Numbered from the stretch's first letter, positions 33,664 to 42,119 are shown. The stretch is DNA of 64,000 bases from CF-46 sp963760735 (GCA_963760735.1 CAVXEB010000004.1:992001-1056000); one strand, 5' to 3'. Notes: a model not told the origin generated them from the letters alone. Numbers and translations are program-made.

Positions 33664-33954
33664 ATGGGCTGCGTCACTGCGATCTTCGGCATCATCCTGC
33701 CGAGGTTCACGCTCCTCGTCGGCTGGTACAACGACCCGAACTACTGGAACGCTCTCTTCAACTCCCAGCTCTGGCTGGGGCTCGGGTTCCTGTTCCTGCC
33801 GTGGACGACCCTGATCTACGGGTTCGCCGCGCCGAACGGCATGAGCTTCATCAACTGGATCTTCGTGGGACTCGCGGTCCTGCTGGACCTCGGCACATGG
33901 GGCGCCGGCTTCTTCGGCGGCCGCAAGCAGGTCTCCAACTACCGCGACACCTAG
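33664..33954 (+). CDS. Small integral membrane protein (three helices)
   Basis: 96 residues with three helices (ITAIFGIILPRFTLLVGW-like N-terminus, LWLGLGFLFLPWTTLIYGF, INWIFVGLAVLLDLGTWGAG). The tail GGRKQVSNYRDT is cytoplasmic. The ATG follows a strong GGAGGGAGG site. The WYNDPNYW loop is distinctive and recurs in uncharacterised high-GC membrane proteins. A strong hairpin ends the transcript at 33970. Confidence 0.78.
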   Translation: MGCVTAIFGIILPRFTLLVGWYNDPNYWNALFNSQLWLGLGFLFLPWTTLIYGFAAPNGMSFINWIFVGLAVLLDLGTWGAGFFGGRKQVSNYRDT

Positions 33955-33969
33955 GCGCGGATCGGCTCA

Positions 33970-33996
33970 CCGGCCCTCGCCCTCGGCGAGGGCCGG
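33970..33996 (+). terminator. Hairpin terminator after small membrane protein genes
   Basis: Perfect 12-bp stem CCGGCCCTCGCC / GGCGAGGGCCGG, 3-nt loop, 15 nt after the stop. The following bases (CAGCTTCGTG) are only weakly T-rich. Confidence 0.6.
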
Positions 33997-34066
33997 CAGC
34001 TTCGTGACGGTGTCCTAGCTCTTGGCCGTCGCGGTGACGCCCTCGCCAGAAATTTAGGCGTGGGGG

Positions 34067-34095
34067 TTGTCAAATCCCGCTCGATCTGCTACAGT
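34067..34095 (+). promoter_or_regulatory. Sigma70-type promoter of the primary sigma factor gene
   Basis: -35 TTGTCA (34067-34072), 17-nt spacer, -10 TACAGT (34090-34095), in a locally AT-richer patch. Transcription should start near 34102, leaving a ~165-nt leader. The best housekeeping promoter visible in the window. Confidence 0.8.
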
Positions 34096-34107
34096 ACGGT
34101 CATCGCT

Positions 34108-34130
34108 GGCGTGTCAGAACTTGACACGCC
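34108..34130. promoter_or_regulatory. 23-bp palindrome just downstream of the sigma factor promoter
   Basis: Perfect 9-bp arms GGCGTGTCA and TGACACGCC with a 5-bp spacer, at about +7 to +29 of the predicted transcript. As DNA it is well placed for a repressor; as RNA it would be a 5' hairpin that stabilises the message. It does not match CIRCE or LexA boxes. Confidence 0.6.
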
Positions 34131-34268
34131 GGTACGTGTGTCCGGCTCCTGGCGGAAGTTGGATGCACCACCGGCTCACCCAGGCGGATGCGTGGGCCGG
34201 TCGCCATCCAGCATCGAGACGCGTCGCTTCCCCGAGCCCACGCGCCAGCAGCAGACCACGGAGATCCC

Positions 34269-35855
34269 TTGACCACGTTCCTCGATCAGACCACTGACAT
34301 CGTCCGGCCGCGCCCGGAGCCCGAGACGGACGCGACCGCGGCCGACCTCGCATCGCTCGAGCTCGAGACCGCCACCGAGGGCCTCGACGTCGCGGTTGCG
34401 ACCATCGACGCCGGCGCTGCCGTCGCCGACGCGACGCCCGTGGCCCCCCTGGCCGCGACGCCGACCCCGGCCAAAGACCCCGACACCGACGAGCCGGTCG
34501 AGACGGTCGACCACGACCTGCTCGACATCGAGGACTCCACGCGCCTGTACCTGCGCGAGATCGCGCGGGTCCCCCTCCTCACGGCCGAGGAGGAGGTCAT
34601 GCTCGCCAAGACGATGGAGCTCGGCAAGCGGATCGAGAGCGATCCCGCGTCCGCGATCCTCGACCTCCACGTCTGGGGCGTCACCGACAGCGAGCCCAAG
34701 GCCCGCACCAAGCACCCCCGCTACCTCCATGTCTCCGGTGCCGAGTCCGGCCGGGTCGTCCGGGCGGCCCTGTCGTCCGACGAGGCGATGGACCTCCTGG
34801 TCACCGCCCCGCGCTTCGGGCTGACCGACGAGATCGCCGCGGCGAGCGGTGAGGCAGCCGAGCTGCTCGAGCGGGCGCGGATCCTCCGCGCCGTCTACAA
34901 CGAGCGGCTCGACGTCGACGCGTTCGTCGCGATCCTCGACTGGGTCCACGGGGCGATGCTCCGGCCCGCGGTCAAGGAGAGCGCGGCGCTGATCGCGATG
35001 CGGACCTGGTCGCGCGACGACGTCGCGCTGCCGGCGCTCCGGCGCTGGATCGACACCGGCCACGACCTCGAGATGATCGAGGACCTGACCCCGGCGCTCC
35101 AGGCCTCGGGCGCCAGCGCCCGCGAGCACCTGACGTCGGCGAACCTCCGGCTCGTCGTCGCCAACGCCAAGAAGTACGTCAACCGCGGGATGAGCCTCCT
35201 CGACCTCATCCAGGAGGGCAACGCCGGGCTGATGCGCGGCGTTGACAAGTTCGAGTGGGAGCGCGGCTTCAAGTTCTCGACCTACGCGACGTGGTGGATC
35301 CGCCAGGCGATCCAGCGCGGTCTCGCGGACCAGTCCCGGACGATCCGGATCCCGGTCCACATGGTCGAGACAATGAACCGGGTCACCCGCGTGACCCGGG
35401 AGCTGACGGTGACCCTCGGCCGGGAGCCGACGGTCGCCGAGATCTCCGAGGTCCTCTCGGTCGATCCGAAGACGGCGATCACGCCGGAGCGGGTCGAGGA
35501 GGTCCGGGCCTACGGCCGGCTGCCCGTCTCGCTCGAGACACCCGTCGGCGACGAGAGCGATACCGAGCTCGGTCAGCTGATTGAGGACACGAACGCGGTC
35601 TCGCCGCTCGACGCGGTCACGGACCAGATGCTGCGCGAGCAGGTCGAGAAGGTCCTCGACAGCCTCGACGGCCGGGAGCAGCGGGTCATCCGTCTTCGCT
35701 TCGGGCTCGACGACGGCCGGCCGCGGACCCTCGAGGAGGTCGGCCACGAGTTCGGCCTCACCCGCGAGCGGATCCGCCAGATCGAGGCGCACGCCCTGCG
35801 CAAGCTGCGGCACCCGTCGCGGAGCCGCAAGCTGCGTGAGTTCGCGATGGACTGA
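34269..35855 (+). CDS. rpoD: RNA polymerase primary sigma factor (RpoD/SigA)
   Basis: 528 residues from a TTG start at 34269 with GGAG 5-6 nt upstream. Order: acidic Ala/Thr/Pro-rich N-terminus, region 1.2 (STRLYLREIARVPLLTAEEE, ~90-125), a ~160-residue non-conserved insert, regions 2.1-2.4 (NLRLVVANAKKYVNRGMSLL, then FKFSTYATWWIRQAIQRGL), region 3 (IPVHMVETMNRVTR) and region 4 (GLTRERIRQIEAHALRKLRH). All promoter-recognition residues look canonical, so it is the housekeeping or a group 2 sigma. It has its own strong promoter with a palindrome after it, and a terminator at 35878. Confidence 0.95.
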   Translation: MTTFLDQTTDIVRPRPEPETDATAADLASLELETATEGLDVAVATIDAGAAVADATPVAPLAATPTPAKDPDTDEPVETVDHDLLDIEDSTRLYLREIARVPLLTAEEEVMLAKTMELGKRIESDPASAILDLHVWGVTDSEPKARTKHPRYLHVSGAESGRVVRAALSSDEAMDLLVTAPRFGLTDEIAAASGEAAELLERARILRAVYNERLDVDAFVAILDWVHGAMLRPAVKESAALIAMRTWSRDDVALPALRRWIDTGHDLEMIEDLTPALQASGASAREHLTSANLRLVVANAKKYVNRGMSLLDLIQEGNAGLMRGVDKFEWERGFKFSTYATWWIRQAIQRGLADQSRTIRIPVHMVETMNRVTRVTRELTVTLGREPTVAEISEVLSVDPKTAITPERVEEVRAYGRLPVSLETPVGDESDTELGQLIEDTNAVSPLDAVTDQMLREQVEKVLDSLDGREQRVIRLRFGLDDGRPRTLEEVGHEFGLTRERIRQIEAHALRKLRHPSRSRKLREFAMD

Positions 35856-35877
35856 CGGTCTCCGACCGTCATCGCCC

Positions 35878-35913
35878 GACGCCGCCCACCCTGAGGGGTC
35901 GGGCGGCGTCTTC
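35878..35913 (+). terminator. Terminator after rpoD
   Basis: 10-bp stem GACGCCGCCC / GGGCGGCGTC with a 13-nt loop followed by TTCGTGT. A smaller hairpin (GACGGTC-TCC-GACCGTC, 35854-35870) overlaps the stop codon. Together they probably end the rpoD transcript and may also serve the convergent gene. Confidence 0.65.
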
Positions 35914-35923
35914 GTGTCCGGGG

Positions 35924-36469
35924 TCAGGCGTCGGCGCGCGGACCCGCGTCCACGGACGCTTCGGTCGGGCGCGGCGTAGCCAGCCCGTCGACCACGGCCA
36001 TGTTCGGCAGCGTCCGCAGGATCGCCGGCGGCGCGATCACCTTCCACGATCGGCTGCCGCCGCCCAGGACGATCTGGTCGCGGTCCATCACCGCCGCGTC
36101 GACCCAGAGCGGGAGTCCGTCCGGCAGCCCGAACGCGGTCACGCCGCCGATCTCCATCCCGGTCAGCACGCGCGTTTCGTCCGGCGAGGCGAAGGACGCC
36201 TTCCGCGTCCCGAGCCGGTCCCGGACGGCACGGTTCACGTCGAGGCGGTGGGTCGCGAGGACGACGCACGCCGCGAAGACCGGCGGGTCGCTCTTCCCGA
36301 TGACGACGATCGTGTTTGCCGAATCGCCCGGCGAGAACCCGTAGGCGGCACAGAACGCGGCCGTGTCGGCGAGGGCGGGGTCGCAGGCGAACAGCTCGTG
36401 CTCGCCGCGTCCGTCGAGCCAGCGCTCGAGCGTTCGGCGGTCGGTCTCGGCGGCGGGATCGCCCGCCAT
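35924..36469 (-). CDS. YbaK/EbsC-type aminoacyl-tRNA deacylase
   Basis: A 181-residue YbaK/ProX editing-domain protein: TIVVIGKSDPPVFAACVVLA, VLTGMEIGGVTAFGLP (GxxxPFG-like substrate pocket) and a final VVIA-like strand. Such enzymes hydrolyse mischarged Cys- or Ala-tRNAPro in trans. ATG 36469 is 2 nt downstream of the LiaF-like gene's stop, so it is the last gene of that operon. Confidence 0.8.
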   Translation of the reverse strand: MAGDPAAETDRRTLERWLDGRGEHELFACDPALADTAAFCAAYGFSPGDSANTIVVIGKSDPPVFAACVVLATHRLDVNRAVRDRLGTRKASFASPDETRVLTGMEIGGVTAFGLPDGLPLWVDAAVMDRDQIVLGGGSRSWKVIAPPAILRTLPNMAVVDGLATPRPTEASVDAGPRADA

Positions 36470-36471
36470 GG

Positions 36472-37440
36472 TCAGGCGGTCCCGATCACGCGGACGGAGC
36501 CCACCCCGCCGGACAGGTCGATGTCGGCGCGGTTCGCCGCCGTCCCGTAGTCGGCCGACTCGTGGCCGCCGGCGGAACGCGGGAAGCGGCTCTCGTCGAC
36601 CTGGCTGCTGCCGATCGCCATCCGGCTCCGGATCCGGGCCGCCACCCCGGTCGGGACCTCGATCGTCAGCGAGGCCGCGCCGGCCGAGGCGTGGACCGTC
36701 GTCATGCCGGCGGCCCTGGGCAGCCGGATCCGGGTCTCGCTCGCGCCGCTCTGCAGCTTGAGGCTCCGGACCCGGAGCTCGGCGAGATCGAGCATCGCCC
36801 GGGCGGCGCCGGTCTGGACGTCCAGGTCGAGGGGCACCTCGCCGGACAGCCCGACCGCCCAGTCGGAGCGCTTGTCGAGCCACGGCATCCCGTAGTCCGT
36901 GTCCTGGTGGAGCTCGACGCGGCCGGGCCCGCGGTTCTTCAGGACGACCCCGCCCTCGAACGACCCGTCGACCAGGTTGTCCGCAGCGGCGCGGCTGGTC
37001 GTCAGCGTCCCCGCGCCGAACTGGATCCGGACCGCACCGTCCCCGACGCCGGCGAGCGGGACGACGAGGTGCTCCTCGGGGCCGTGCCGGCGGGGGATGA
37101 CGGCTCCGATCAGGAACCACACGCCGAGGACGATCAGGAGCACCGGCCACCACTCGGCGAGCACGTCCCACGGCGACCGCGACAGGTAGCCGGTCGTGGC
37201 CGCGAGGAACACGAGCCCCACGATGATCGTGACGACCGGCCACGTGAAGGCCCACAGCCCGGATACGCCACGGACGCCGTTCAACGCCACGGTCACGATC
37301 CCGGCCACGCCGACCAGGATGATGAACAGCGGCCACGCCTCGCTCCAGTCGAGGTCGAGCAGCTGGCGGATGAGGAAGACGATCCCGAGGCCGACGAGCC
37401 AGATCCCCGCGATGATCGGCCCGCGGCGTTCGCCGGTCAC
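36472..37440 (-). CDS. LiaF-like membrane protein with C-terminal beta-helix domain
   Basis: 322 residues. Four N-terminal helices (PIIAGIWLVGLGIVFLIRQL, LFIILVGVAGIVTVAL, TWPVVTIIVGLVFLAATTG, WWPVLLIVLGVWFLIG) are followed by a ~190-residue beta-rich cytoplasmic or external domain similar to the cell-wall-active antibiotic response (LiaF) domain: AVRIQFGAGTLTTSRA. The start is GTG 37440, overlapping the PspC gene's stop (GTGA). In Firmicutes LiaF restrains an envelope-stress kinase; no LiaS/LiaR pair lies next to it here, though a TCS is 3 kb away. Confidence 0.8.
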   Translation of the reverse strand: MTGERRGPIIAGIWLVGLGIVFLIRQLLDLDWSEAWPLFIILVGVAGIVTVALNGVRGVSGLWAFTWPVVTIIVGLVFLAATTGYLSRSPWDVLAEWWPVLLIVLGVWFLIGAVIPRRHGPEEHLVVPLAGVGDGAVRIQFGAGTLTTSRAAADNLVDGSFEGGVVLKNRGPGRVELHQDTDYGMPWLDKRSDWAVGLSGEVPLDLDVQTGAARAMLDLAELRVRSLKLQSGASETRIRLPRAAGMTTVHASAGAASLTIEVPTGVAARIRSRMAIGSSQVDESRFPRSAGGHESADYGTAANRADIDLSGGVGSVRVIGTA

Positions 37441-37976
37441 GATCCGCCCCCGGTCCCCGTGGTGTCGCCTGGGCCGCGGGGACGGAGAGCCGTCACGAGG
37501 ACGAGCACGCCGACGATGACGAGGACGAGCGGCCAGAACAGGTCGAAGTCGATCTGCGGGATGAACTCGCGCAGGAGGAACCCGATCCCGATCAGGATCA
37601 GGATCGCGCCGATCACGATCGAGGCCGTCCGGCCGTCGCCTGCCCCTCGTTCGCGGCGGGCGGCCCGGCGGGCCTCGCGCTCGGCGTGCCGCTGGGCTCG
37701 CCAGTCTGCCGAGCTCGTGGACGATCCGGCCTCCGGCGCGCCGGCCGCGGACGGCGTCGCCGATGCCGGCGCCATCGCGTCGGATCCGAACTCAGGCTCC
37801 TCCGGGATGACGATCCAGGCGATGATGTAGAGCAGGAATCCGATACCCCCCGCGAGGATGAGCACCGCCCACACGATCCGCACGATGGACGGGTCCAGGC
37901 CGAAGTAATCGGCCATGCCGCCCGCGACGCCCGCGACCATCCGATCGTCCCGTGAGCGATAGAGCCGGGTGGGCAT
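37437..37976 (-). CDS. PspC domain protein with C-terminal LiaI-like helices
   Basis: 179 residues. PspC domain at the N-terminus: RLYRSRDDRMVAGVAGGMAD, then DPSIVRIVWAVLILAGGIGF. A charged Ala/Arg linker follows, with two further helices at the C-terminus (VIGAILILIGIGFLLREFIP, VLVIVGVLVLVTAL). ATG 37976 lies behind GGAGGT and overlaps the preceding stop by 1 nt (TGATG). Envelope-stress proteins of phage-shock type. Confidence 0.85.
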   Translation of the reverse strand: MPTRLYRSRDDRMVAGVAGGMADYFGLDPSIVRIVWAVLILAGGIGFLLYIIAWIVIPEEPEFGSDAMAPASATPSAAGAPEAGSSTSSADWRAQRHAEREARRAARRERGAGDGRTASIVIGAILILIGIGFLLREFIPQIDFDLFWPLVLVIVGVLVLVTALRPRGPGDTTGTGGGS

Positions 37977-38926
37977 CAGCAACCTCCGTTCGGATCGAGA
38001 TTGAACGCGGCGGCGTTGCCCTCGACGTCGAGCTCGATCGTCCCCGCGCTGCCCTGGGCCGGCCGCGTCCACGTATTGCCATCGCGGCTGAGGTTGCGGG
38101 ACGACAGGTTCGTCGCGAAGGTCAGCTGATCCTGAACGTCGAGCTTCAGCCCGGCCTCCGGCGGAACGCAGACGTCCATCGAGCCGGCGTTGATCGAGAC
38201 GCTGCCCTTGGTGTCGGTGCTACCAAGGGTGATCCGCATCCGGCCGGCGTTCATCGAGATGTCGACCGACTCGATCGTCGCCGACCCGGCCGCGACCCTC
38301 AGATCACCGGCGTTGACCTCGATCTTCAGCTCGTGCATGGTCGCCGCACCCAGGTCGACGGTCGAGGTCGCGGCGTTCGCCGTCATGTCGAGCGAGCCGA
38401 GCGATGCCGCCGCGACGTGGAGCGTCCAGTCCTGGCGCCGATCGCCACCCGAGGGCGTTCGGAGCGACAGGTGGTCAGCGCCGGCATCGATCAGTGGCTC
38501 CTGGCCGCGATAGGCCGCATGGAGCGACCAGCCGGGCTCGGTGCCCGCCTGGAGATCGATGGACCCGCAGTCGAGATCGAGGGTGACCTGGGCCTTGCCG
38601 TCGAAGGTTCCGTTCCGATCGAGCTGGTTCGTGGCGTCCGAGCCGAACCCGCATCCGCCGATCGCACCGATCCAGAAGTTGCCGCCCGCGAGTGCCGCAC
38701 CGCCGATCGTCCCGAGCGTGAGGGCAATGACGATCGAGCCGACGATCGCGAGCCGCGTCCGGCTGCCCAGGATCACGATCCCGACGCCGATGACGATCAG
38801 TGGCCACAGCTGCCACGCGTTCGCGAGTCGATCGGGGTCGATCCGGCCCCCTCGCACGAGCAGGGGAATCGCGCCGAGGGGAATGAGCAGGAGCCCCCAG
38901 AAGAGGAGGCCGCGTCGAACGCGCAT
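37976..38926 (-). CDS. Membrane-anchored DUF4097/LiaF-like beta-helix protein, first gene of the PspC operon
   Basis: 316 residues: three N-terminal helices (LLFWGLLLIPLGAIPLLV, LWPLIVIGVGIVILG, LAIVGSIVIALTLGTIGGAA), then a ~200-residue repetitive beta domain with recurring NAGxxxVxxGS units (VNAGDLRVAAGSA, MNAGRMRITLGST, INAGSMDVCVPPE), typical of adhesin-like/LiaF-type beta-solenoids. Function unknown. Four genes on this strand (this, PspC, LiaF-like, YbaK) are joined by 1-4 nt overlaps or a 2-nt gap. Confidence 0.78.
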   Translation of the reverse strand: MRVRRGLLFWGLLLIPLGAIPLLVRGGRIDPDRLANAWQLWPLIVIGVGIVILGSRTRLAIVGSIVIALTLGTIGGAALAGGNFWIGAIGGCGFGSDATNQLDRNGTFDGKAQVTLDLDCGSIDLQAGTEPGWSLHAAYRGQEPLIDAGADHLSLRTPSGGDRRQDWTLHVAAASLGSLDMTANAATSTVDLGAATMHELKIEVNAGDLRVAAGSATIESVDISMNAGRMRITLGSTDTKGSVSINAGSMDVCVPPEAGLKLDVQDQLTFATNLSSRNLSRDGNTWTRPAQGSAGTIELDVEGNAAAFNLDPNGGC

Positions 38927-39444
38927 TCGCGTTCACCGTCCATCTGATTCGTGCGATGCACCCTGGGCAGAGCGTGCAGCCACGCATCCGAGTGGCCCGT
39001 CCATGGTGGCCGACCCGGCGATTGTCTGCGCGGGCCGGATGTCACGAAATCGGCACCGACCGATCACGTGGGTGGCCCGCCGATCGGGGGACGTCTGTAT
39101 CTGGTGCAAGCAGCTCAGCCACCTGTTCGCGACCGCGGCGCTGGCTCAGGTCGCCGCGGACGTCGCCCCCGCGCCGTCGTCGGGGCAGGCTCACGCCCCC
39201 CGCGATTGCGCTGACGCCGCCGACGGCGGCGAACCGTTCGAGCGGCCGCGGTGCGGCCGACATCGGACGGCGGGCGGCGCGCCGGGGAGGAGGTCCGGCG
39301 TGCCGCGGATCGCCGTCGAGGTGGTCGTCCGGCCACCGGAGGTCGAGGGAGAAGGGTCGGCCCCTGAGTAGCCGGACGATGGGTGCCGGGCGCGATCGTC
39401 CCCGCTCAATACGAGGAGGGCGCCCGACTAGCGGATGGCGTCCA
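38927..39444. other. 518-nt region without a supported gene
   Basis: Open frames exist on both strands but show no conserved motif, ribosome site or codon pattern. On the minus strand RFAAVGGVSAIAGG (around 39190-39235) faintly recalls the membrane segment of the small proteins at 39445 and 45029, so decayed coding DNA is possible. It should also contain the promoter of the PspC/LiaF operon, which I cannot place. Confidence 0.4.
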
Positions 39445-39792
39445 TCAGCTGGACCCGCCCGTCGTGGCGTGGCTGCGGCCCGAGCCGGGCTGGGCCGGCC
39501 GGATGCGCGTGGAGCCGCCGCCTGGAGCCGCCGGCTGGGTCTGCCCGCCGGGCAACGCCTCGCCGGACGAGCCCCGGCCGGACGCATCGTCGGGTGCGGT
39601 CACGGTCGGGGTCGGGTTCGCAGCGGCGGCGGCACCGGTTGCGCCTGGCTCGCCGGACCACGTCGCGGCGGCGAGGATGCCGAACGCGGCGGTGCCGGCA
39701 ACGCCGGCCACAGCAGCACCGGTCGTCATGGTCCGGAGGCGATCGATCGCCCGGCTCCGCCGGCCGACGTGGATGCGTGGATCACTGGTCAT
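39445..39792 (-). CDS. Small single-span membrane protein with C-terminal HATTGGS motif
   Basis: 115 residues: basic N-terminus (RRSRAIDRLRTM), one transmembrane segment (GAAVAGVAGTAAFGILAA), then a low-complexity Thr/Pro/Gly-rich external tail ending GRSHATTGGSS. Clearly paralogous to the protein at 45029-45349, with the same N-terminal architecture and C-terminal motif. It sits at the end of the redox/TCS cluster behind its own copy of the CGTAACCG element (39811-39832). Function unknown. A small extracytoplasmic redox carrier or flavinylation target is inference. Confidence 0.72.
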   Translation of the reverse strand: MTSDPRIHVGRRSRAIDRLRTMTTGAAVAGVAGTAAFGILAAATWSGEPGATGAAAAANPTPTVTAPDDASGRGSSGEALPGGQTQPAAPGGGSTRIRPAQPGSGRSHATTGGSS

Positions 39793-39810
39793 GGCCGGAG
39801 TCTCGCCCGG

Positions 39811-39832
39811 CGACCCTTTCGGATCGGTTACG
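39811..39832 (-). promoter_or_regulatory. Redox-regulon motif copy 1 (CGTAACCG-N3-CGAAAGG)
   Basis: Minus-strand reading is CGTAACCG, ATC, CGAAAGG, GTCG. It ends 18 nt before the start codon of the small membrane protein at 39792. Same core as the copy at 44034-44053 and, with mismatches, 45364-45385. Confidence 0.6.
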
Positions 39833-39856
39833 GGACCGGCGCCGATTCGCGGATCG

Positions 39857-41143
39857 TCAGGCCAGCGCCCGACTCCAGCTGATCCCCATCCGGGCGCCGC
39901 CCGACGGCGCAGCCGCGACCTTCCACCGCCCACCGGTTCCACGGACGATCGCGTCGGCGATCGCGAGACCGAGGCCGGCCCCGCTCTTCGAGTCCGTCGC
40001 GCGATGGAACCGATCGAAGATCCGCGTCCGCTCGGCGTCGGGGATGCCTGGCCCGCTGTCGTCCACGGTCAGCGCGACCCGCGAGCCGTCAACCGCGACC
40101 GTGACGTCGACACGGCCGCCGTCCGGCGCGTACTTGCAGGCGTTGTCGAGGAGCACGCCCAGGAGCCGGTCGAGCCACTCCGGCGGCGCCGCGACAACGG
40201 CGCCGTCCGATGGCGCGGCGAGCGCCATCGTCAGATGACGCGTCTCGGCGATCGGACCGAACCGGTCGACTGCCTGCGCGGCCATGATCGCGAGATCGAC
40301 CGGCTCGGTGTTCGGCGACCGACGGGAGGCGTCGAAGCGGGCGAGCCAGAGGAGGTCCTCGAGCATCCGGCGCATCCGCTTCGATTCGTGGTCGACCTTG
40401 CCGAAGGCCGACCGGTACCACGCGGCGTCGCGGTCCTGGGCGAGCGCGAGGCTCGTGTGGGCCTCGATGACGGCGAGCGGTGTCCGCAGCTCGTGGGACG
40501 CGTCGGCGGTGAAGTCCAGCTGGCGCTGGCGCGCCGCCTCGATCGGCTCGGCGACCCGACGCCCGATCGCGACCGCACCGAGGAACACCGAGATCAGCAG
40601 GATCGGCGCGATCAGGAGCTCGGCGAGGATCACCGTCGAGCGCGTCTCCTGCACGGGTTCCAGCGATTGGCCGACGACGATCCAGTCGTCGCCGACCTGG
40701 CGACCCGCAAGCCGCAGGTCGACCCCGTCGACGGTCGCGGTCGTCGGCGCCACGACGGTCATGTAGTCGACCGGAAGCATCGGGTTCGAATCGTCGGTCC
40801 GCACCGTCCCGTCCTCGTCCACCTGCCAGAGGAGCAGCGGCGCGCCGCCCAGGCGATCGGCCGGCGGCGCGTCGTACGGGCCATTCGGCCCCGACCCGCC
40901 GTGCGGGATCCGGACGAATGCGGAGGTGATCCGCTGATCGATCTGCTCGGTGAGGTTGCGCTGGACGATCACGACCACGGCGATCGACACCGCGAGATAG
41001 ACCAGCGCGACGATTCCCGTCGCGGCGAGGGCGACCCGGATCGAGCTCGCTCGGACGCTGGGTCCGGCCGGCGGCGGCCCCGCCACGTCGGGAACGGGGT
41101 CGGCGCCGGCGAACTCGGCCGGGCCTGCCTCCGACGGGCTCAC
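39857..41143 (-). CDS. Sensor histidine kinase (EnvZ/OmpR type)
   Basis: 428 residues: two transmembrane helices (VALAATGIVALVYLAVSIAV and ILAELLIAPILLISVFLGAV) flanking a ~120-residue extracytoplasmic sensor. A short HAMP-like segment is followed by the H-box ASHELRTPL (His217), N-box LLDNACKYAP, G1 VDDSGPGIPD, F-box and G2 GAGLGLAI. GTG 41143 overlaps the response regulator's stop by 4 nt (GTGA). It should phosphorylate the adjacent regulator in response to an envelope or redox signal. Confidence 0.92.
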   Translation of the reverse strand: MSPSEAGPAEFAGADPVPDVAGPPPAGPSVRASSIRVALAATGIVALVYLAVSIAVVVIVQRNLTEQIDQRITSAFVRIPHGGSGPNGPYDAPPADRLGGAPLLLWQVDEDGTVRTDDSNPMLPVDYMTVVAPTTATVDGVDLRLAGRQVGDDWIVVGQSLEPVQETRSTVILAELLIAPILLISVFLGAVAIGRRVAEPIEAARQRQLDFTADASHELRTPLAVIEAHTSLALAQDRDAAWYRSAFGKVDHESKRMRRMLEDLLWLARFDASRRSPNTEPVDLAIMAAQAVDRFGPIAETRHLTMALAAPSDGAVVAAPPEWLDRLLGVLLDNACKYAPDGGRVDVTVAVDGSRVALTVDDSGPGIPDAERTRIFDRFHRATDSKSGAGLGLAIADAIVRGTGGRWKVAAAPSGGARMGISWSRALA

Positions 41144-41808
41144 GCCTCCTCCAGCCGGTAGCCGGCGCCGCGGACCGTCACGATCCGGATCCCGGCGCTC
41201 GGCAGCTTGGCCCGGAGGCGGCTCATCTGGACGTCGATCGCGTTGGAGCCGAGCGGCTCGGTCTCGTCGGCCCAGGCGTGCTCGGCGATCGCCTTGCGGT
41301 CGATCACCGCCGGTGAGCGCCGCATCAGCAGCTCGAGGATCCGGAACTCCGTCTGGGTCAGCGGGATCGGGCGCTCGTCGAACGCGACCCGGCGCGTGAC
41401 CGGATCGAGCGCGAGGCGGCCGCGCTGGATCGTCGGCGCGTCCACGCCGCGCGGACGACGCTGAAGGGCGCGGACGCGAGCGAGCAGCTCGCCGAAGTCG
41501 AATGGTTTGACGAGGTAGTCGTCAGCACCGGTGTCGAGACCGCGGATCCGGTCCGACGGTGTGTCGCGGGCGGTCAGCATGAGGATCGCGGTCGGACGCT
41601 GGTGGCGCCGCGCCCACTCGACGACCTCGATCCCCTCTCGACCGGGCATCCGCCAGTCGAGGATCGCGACGTCGTATTCGTAGAACTTCAGCTGGTCGAT
41701 CGCGTCGTCGCCACGTTCGACCGCGTCGACGTGATAGCCGCTCTCGGCCAGGCCGAGCACGATGACGTCGCGGAGCCCCGGGTCGTCCTCGGCGACGAGG
41801 ATGCGCAT
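41140..41808 (-). CDS. OmpR-family response regulator
   Basis: 222 residues: receiver domain (MRILVAEDDPG, phospho-acceptor Asp51 in ILDWRMPG, conserved Thr in LMLTARD and Lys in LVKPFDF), then an OmpR winged helix (LTQTEFRILELLMRRSPAVI, and the final VRGAGYRLEEA). Lies 4 nt after the ferredoxin gene and overlaps the kinase gene. The repeated element CGTAACCG-N3-CGAAAGG near cluster genes is a candidate binding site (inference). Confidence 0.93.
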   Translation of the reverse strand: MRILVAEDDPGLRDVIVLGLAESGYHVDAVERGDDAIDQLKFYEYDVAILDWRMPGREGIEVVEWARRHQRPTAILMLTARDTPSDRIRGLDTGADDYLVKPFDFGELLARVRALQRRPRGVDAPTIQRGRLALDPVTRRVAFDERPIPLTQTEFRILELLMRRSPAVIDRKAIAEHAWADETEPLGSNAIDVQMSRLRAKLPSAGIRIVTVRGAGYRLEEA

Positions 41809-41812
41809 GACA

Positions 41813-42118
41813 TCAGGGTCGCACGGATGCAGTCGGCGATCCGTGCCATCCCGACCCGGCCCGACCGGTCGGAGCCTGCGCTGACGCCGTGGCCGGCCGC
41901 CGGACGAGCCGAAGGGCAAGGACCGGACAGACGGCCACCGCTCGCCGGGCATGGTCGAGGAGATCCTCGGGGACGCCGTCGACGCGGAGGATCGGGTAGC
42001 CCCAGTCATCGAGCTCGATCAGCTCCGGGAGCAGCTCGGCGCACATCCCGAAACCGTCGCAGGCGATTCGGTCGACGACGAGCGTGGACCGCGCGCCGTT
42101 GGTCGTCGCGGTCGGCAT
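41813..42118 (-). CDS. 3Fe-4S type ferredoxin
   Basis: A 101-residue protein. The motif CDGFGMCAELLPE with C-x5-C and later VCPVLAL gives three Cys, as in the 3Fe-4S ferredoxins that serve P450s and other oxidoreductases. A Ser/Thr/Ala-rich C-terminal tail is extra. The start ATG 42118 is 1 nt from the NuoF-like gene's stop. Likely accepts electrons from the flavoprotein upstream; it could also serve the P450 at 5005. Confidence 0.82.
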   Translation of the reverse strand: MPTATTNGARSTLVVDRIACDGFGMCAELLPELIELDDWGYPILRVDGVPEDLLDHARRAVAVCPVLALRLVRRPATASAQAPTGRAGSGWHGSPTASVRP

Positions 42119-42119
42119 C

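Noticed and set aside
38927..39444. Plus and minus open frames of 100-180 codons
   Set aside because: No start signal, motif or conserved composition; recorded as a gene-free region.
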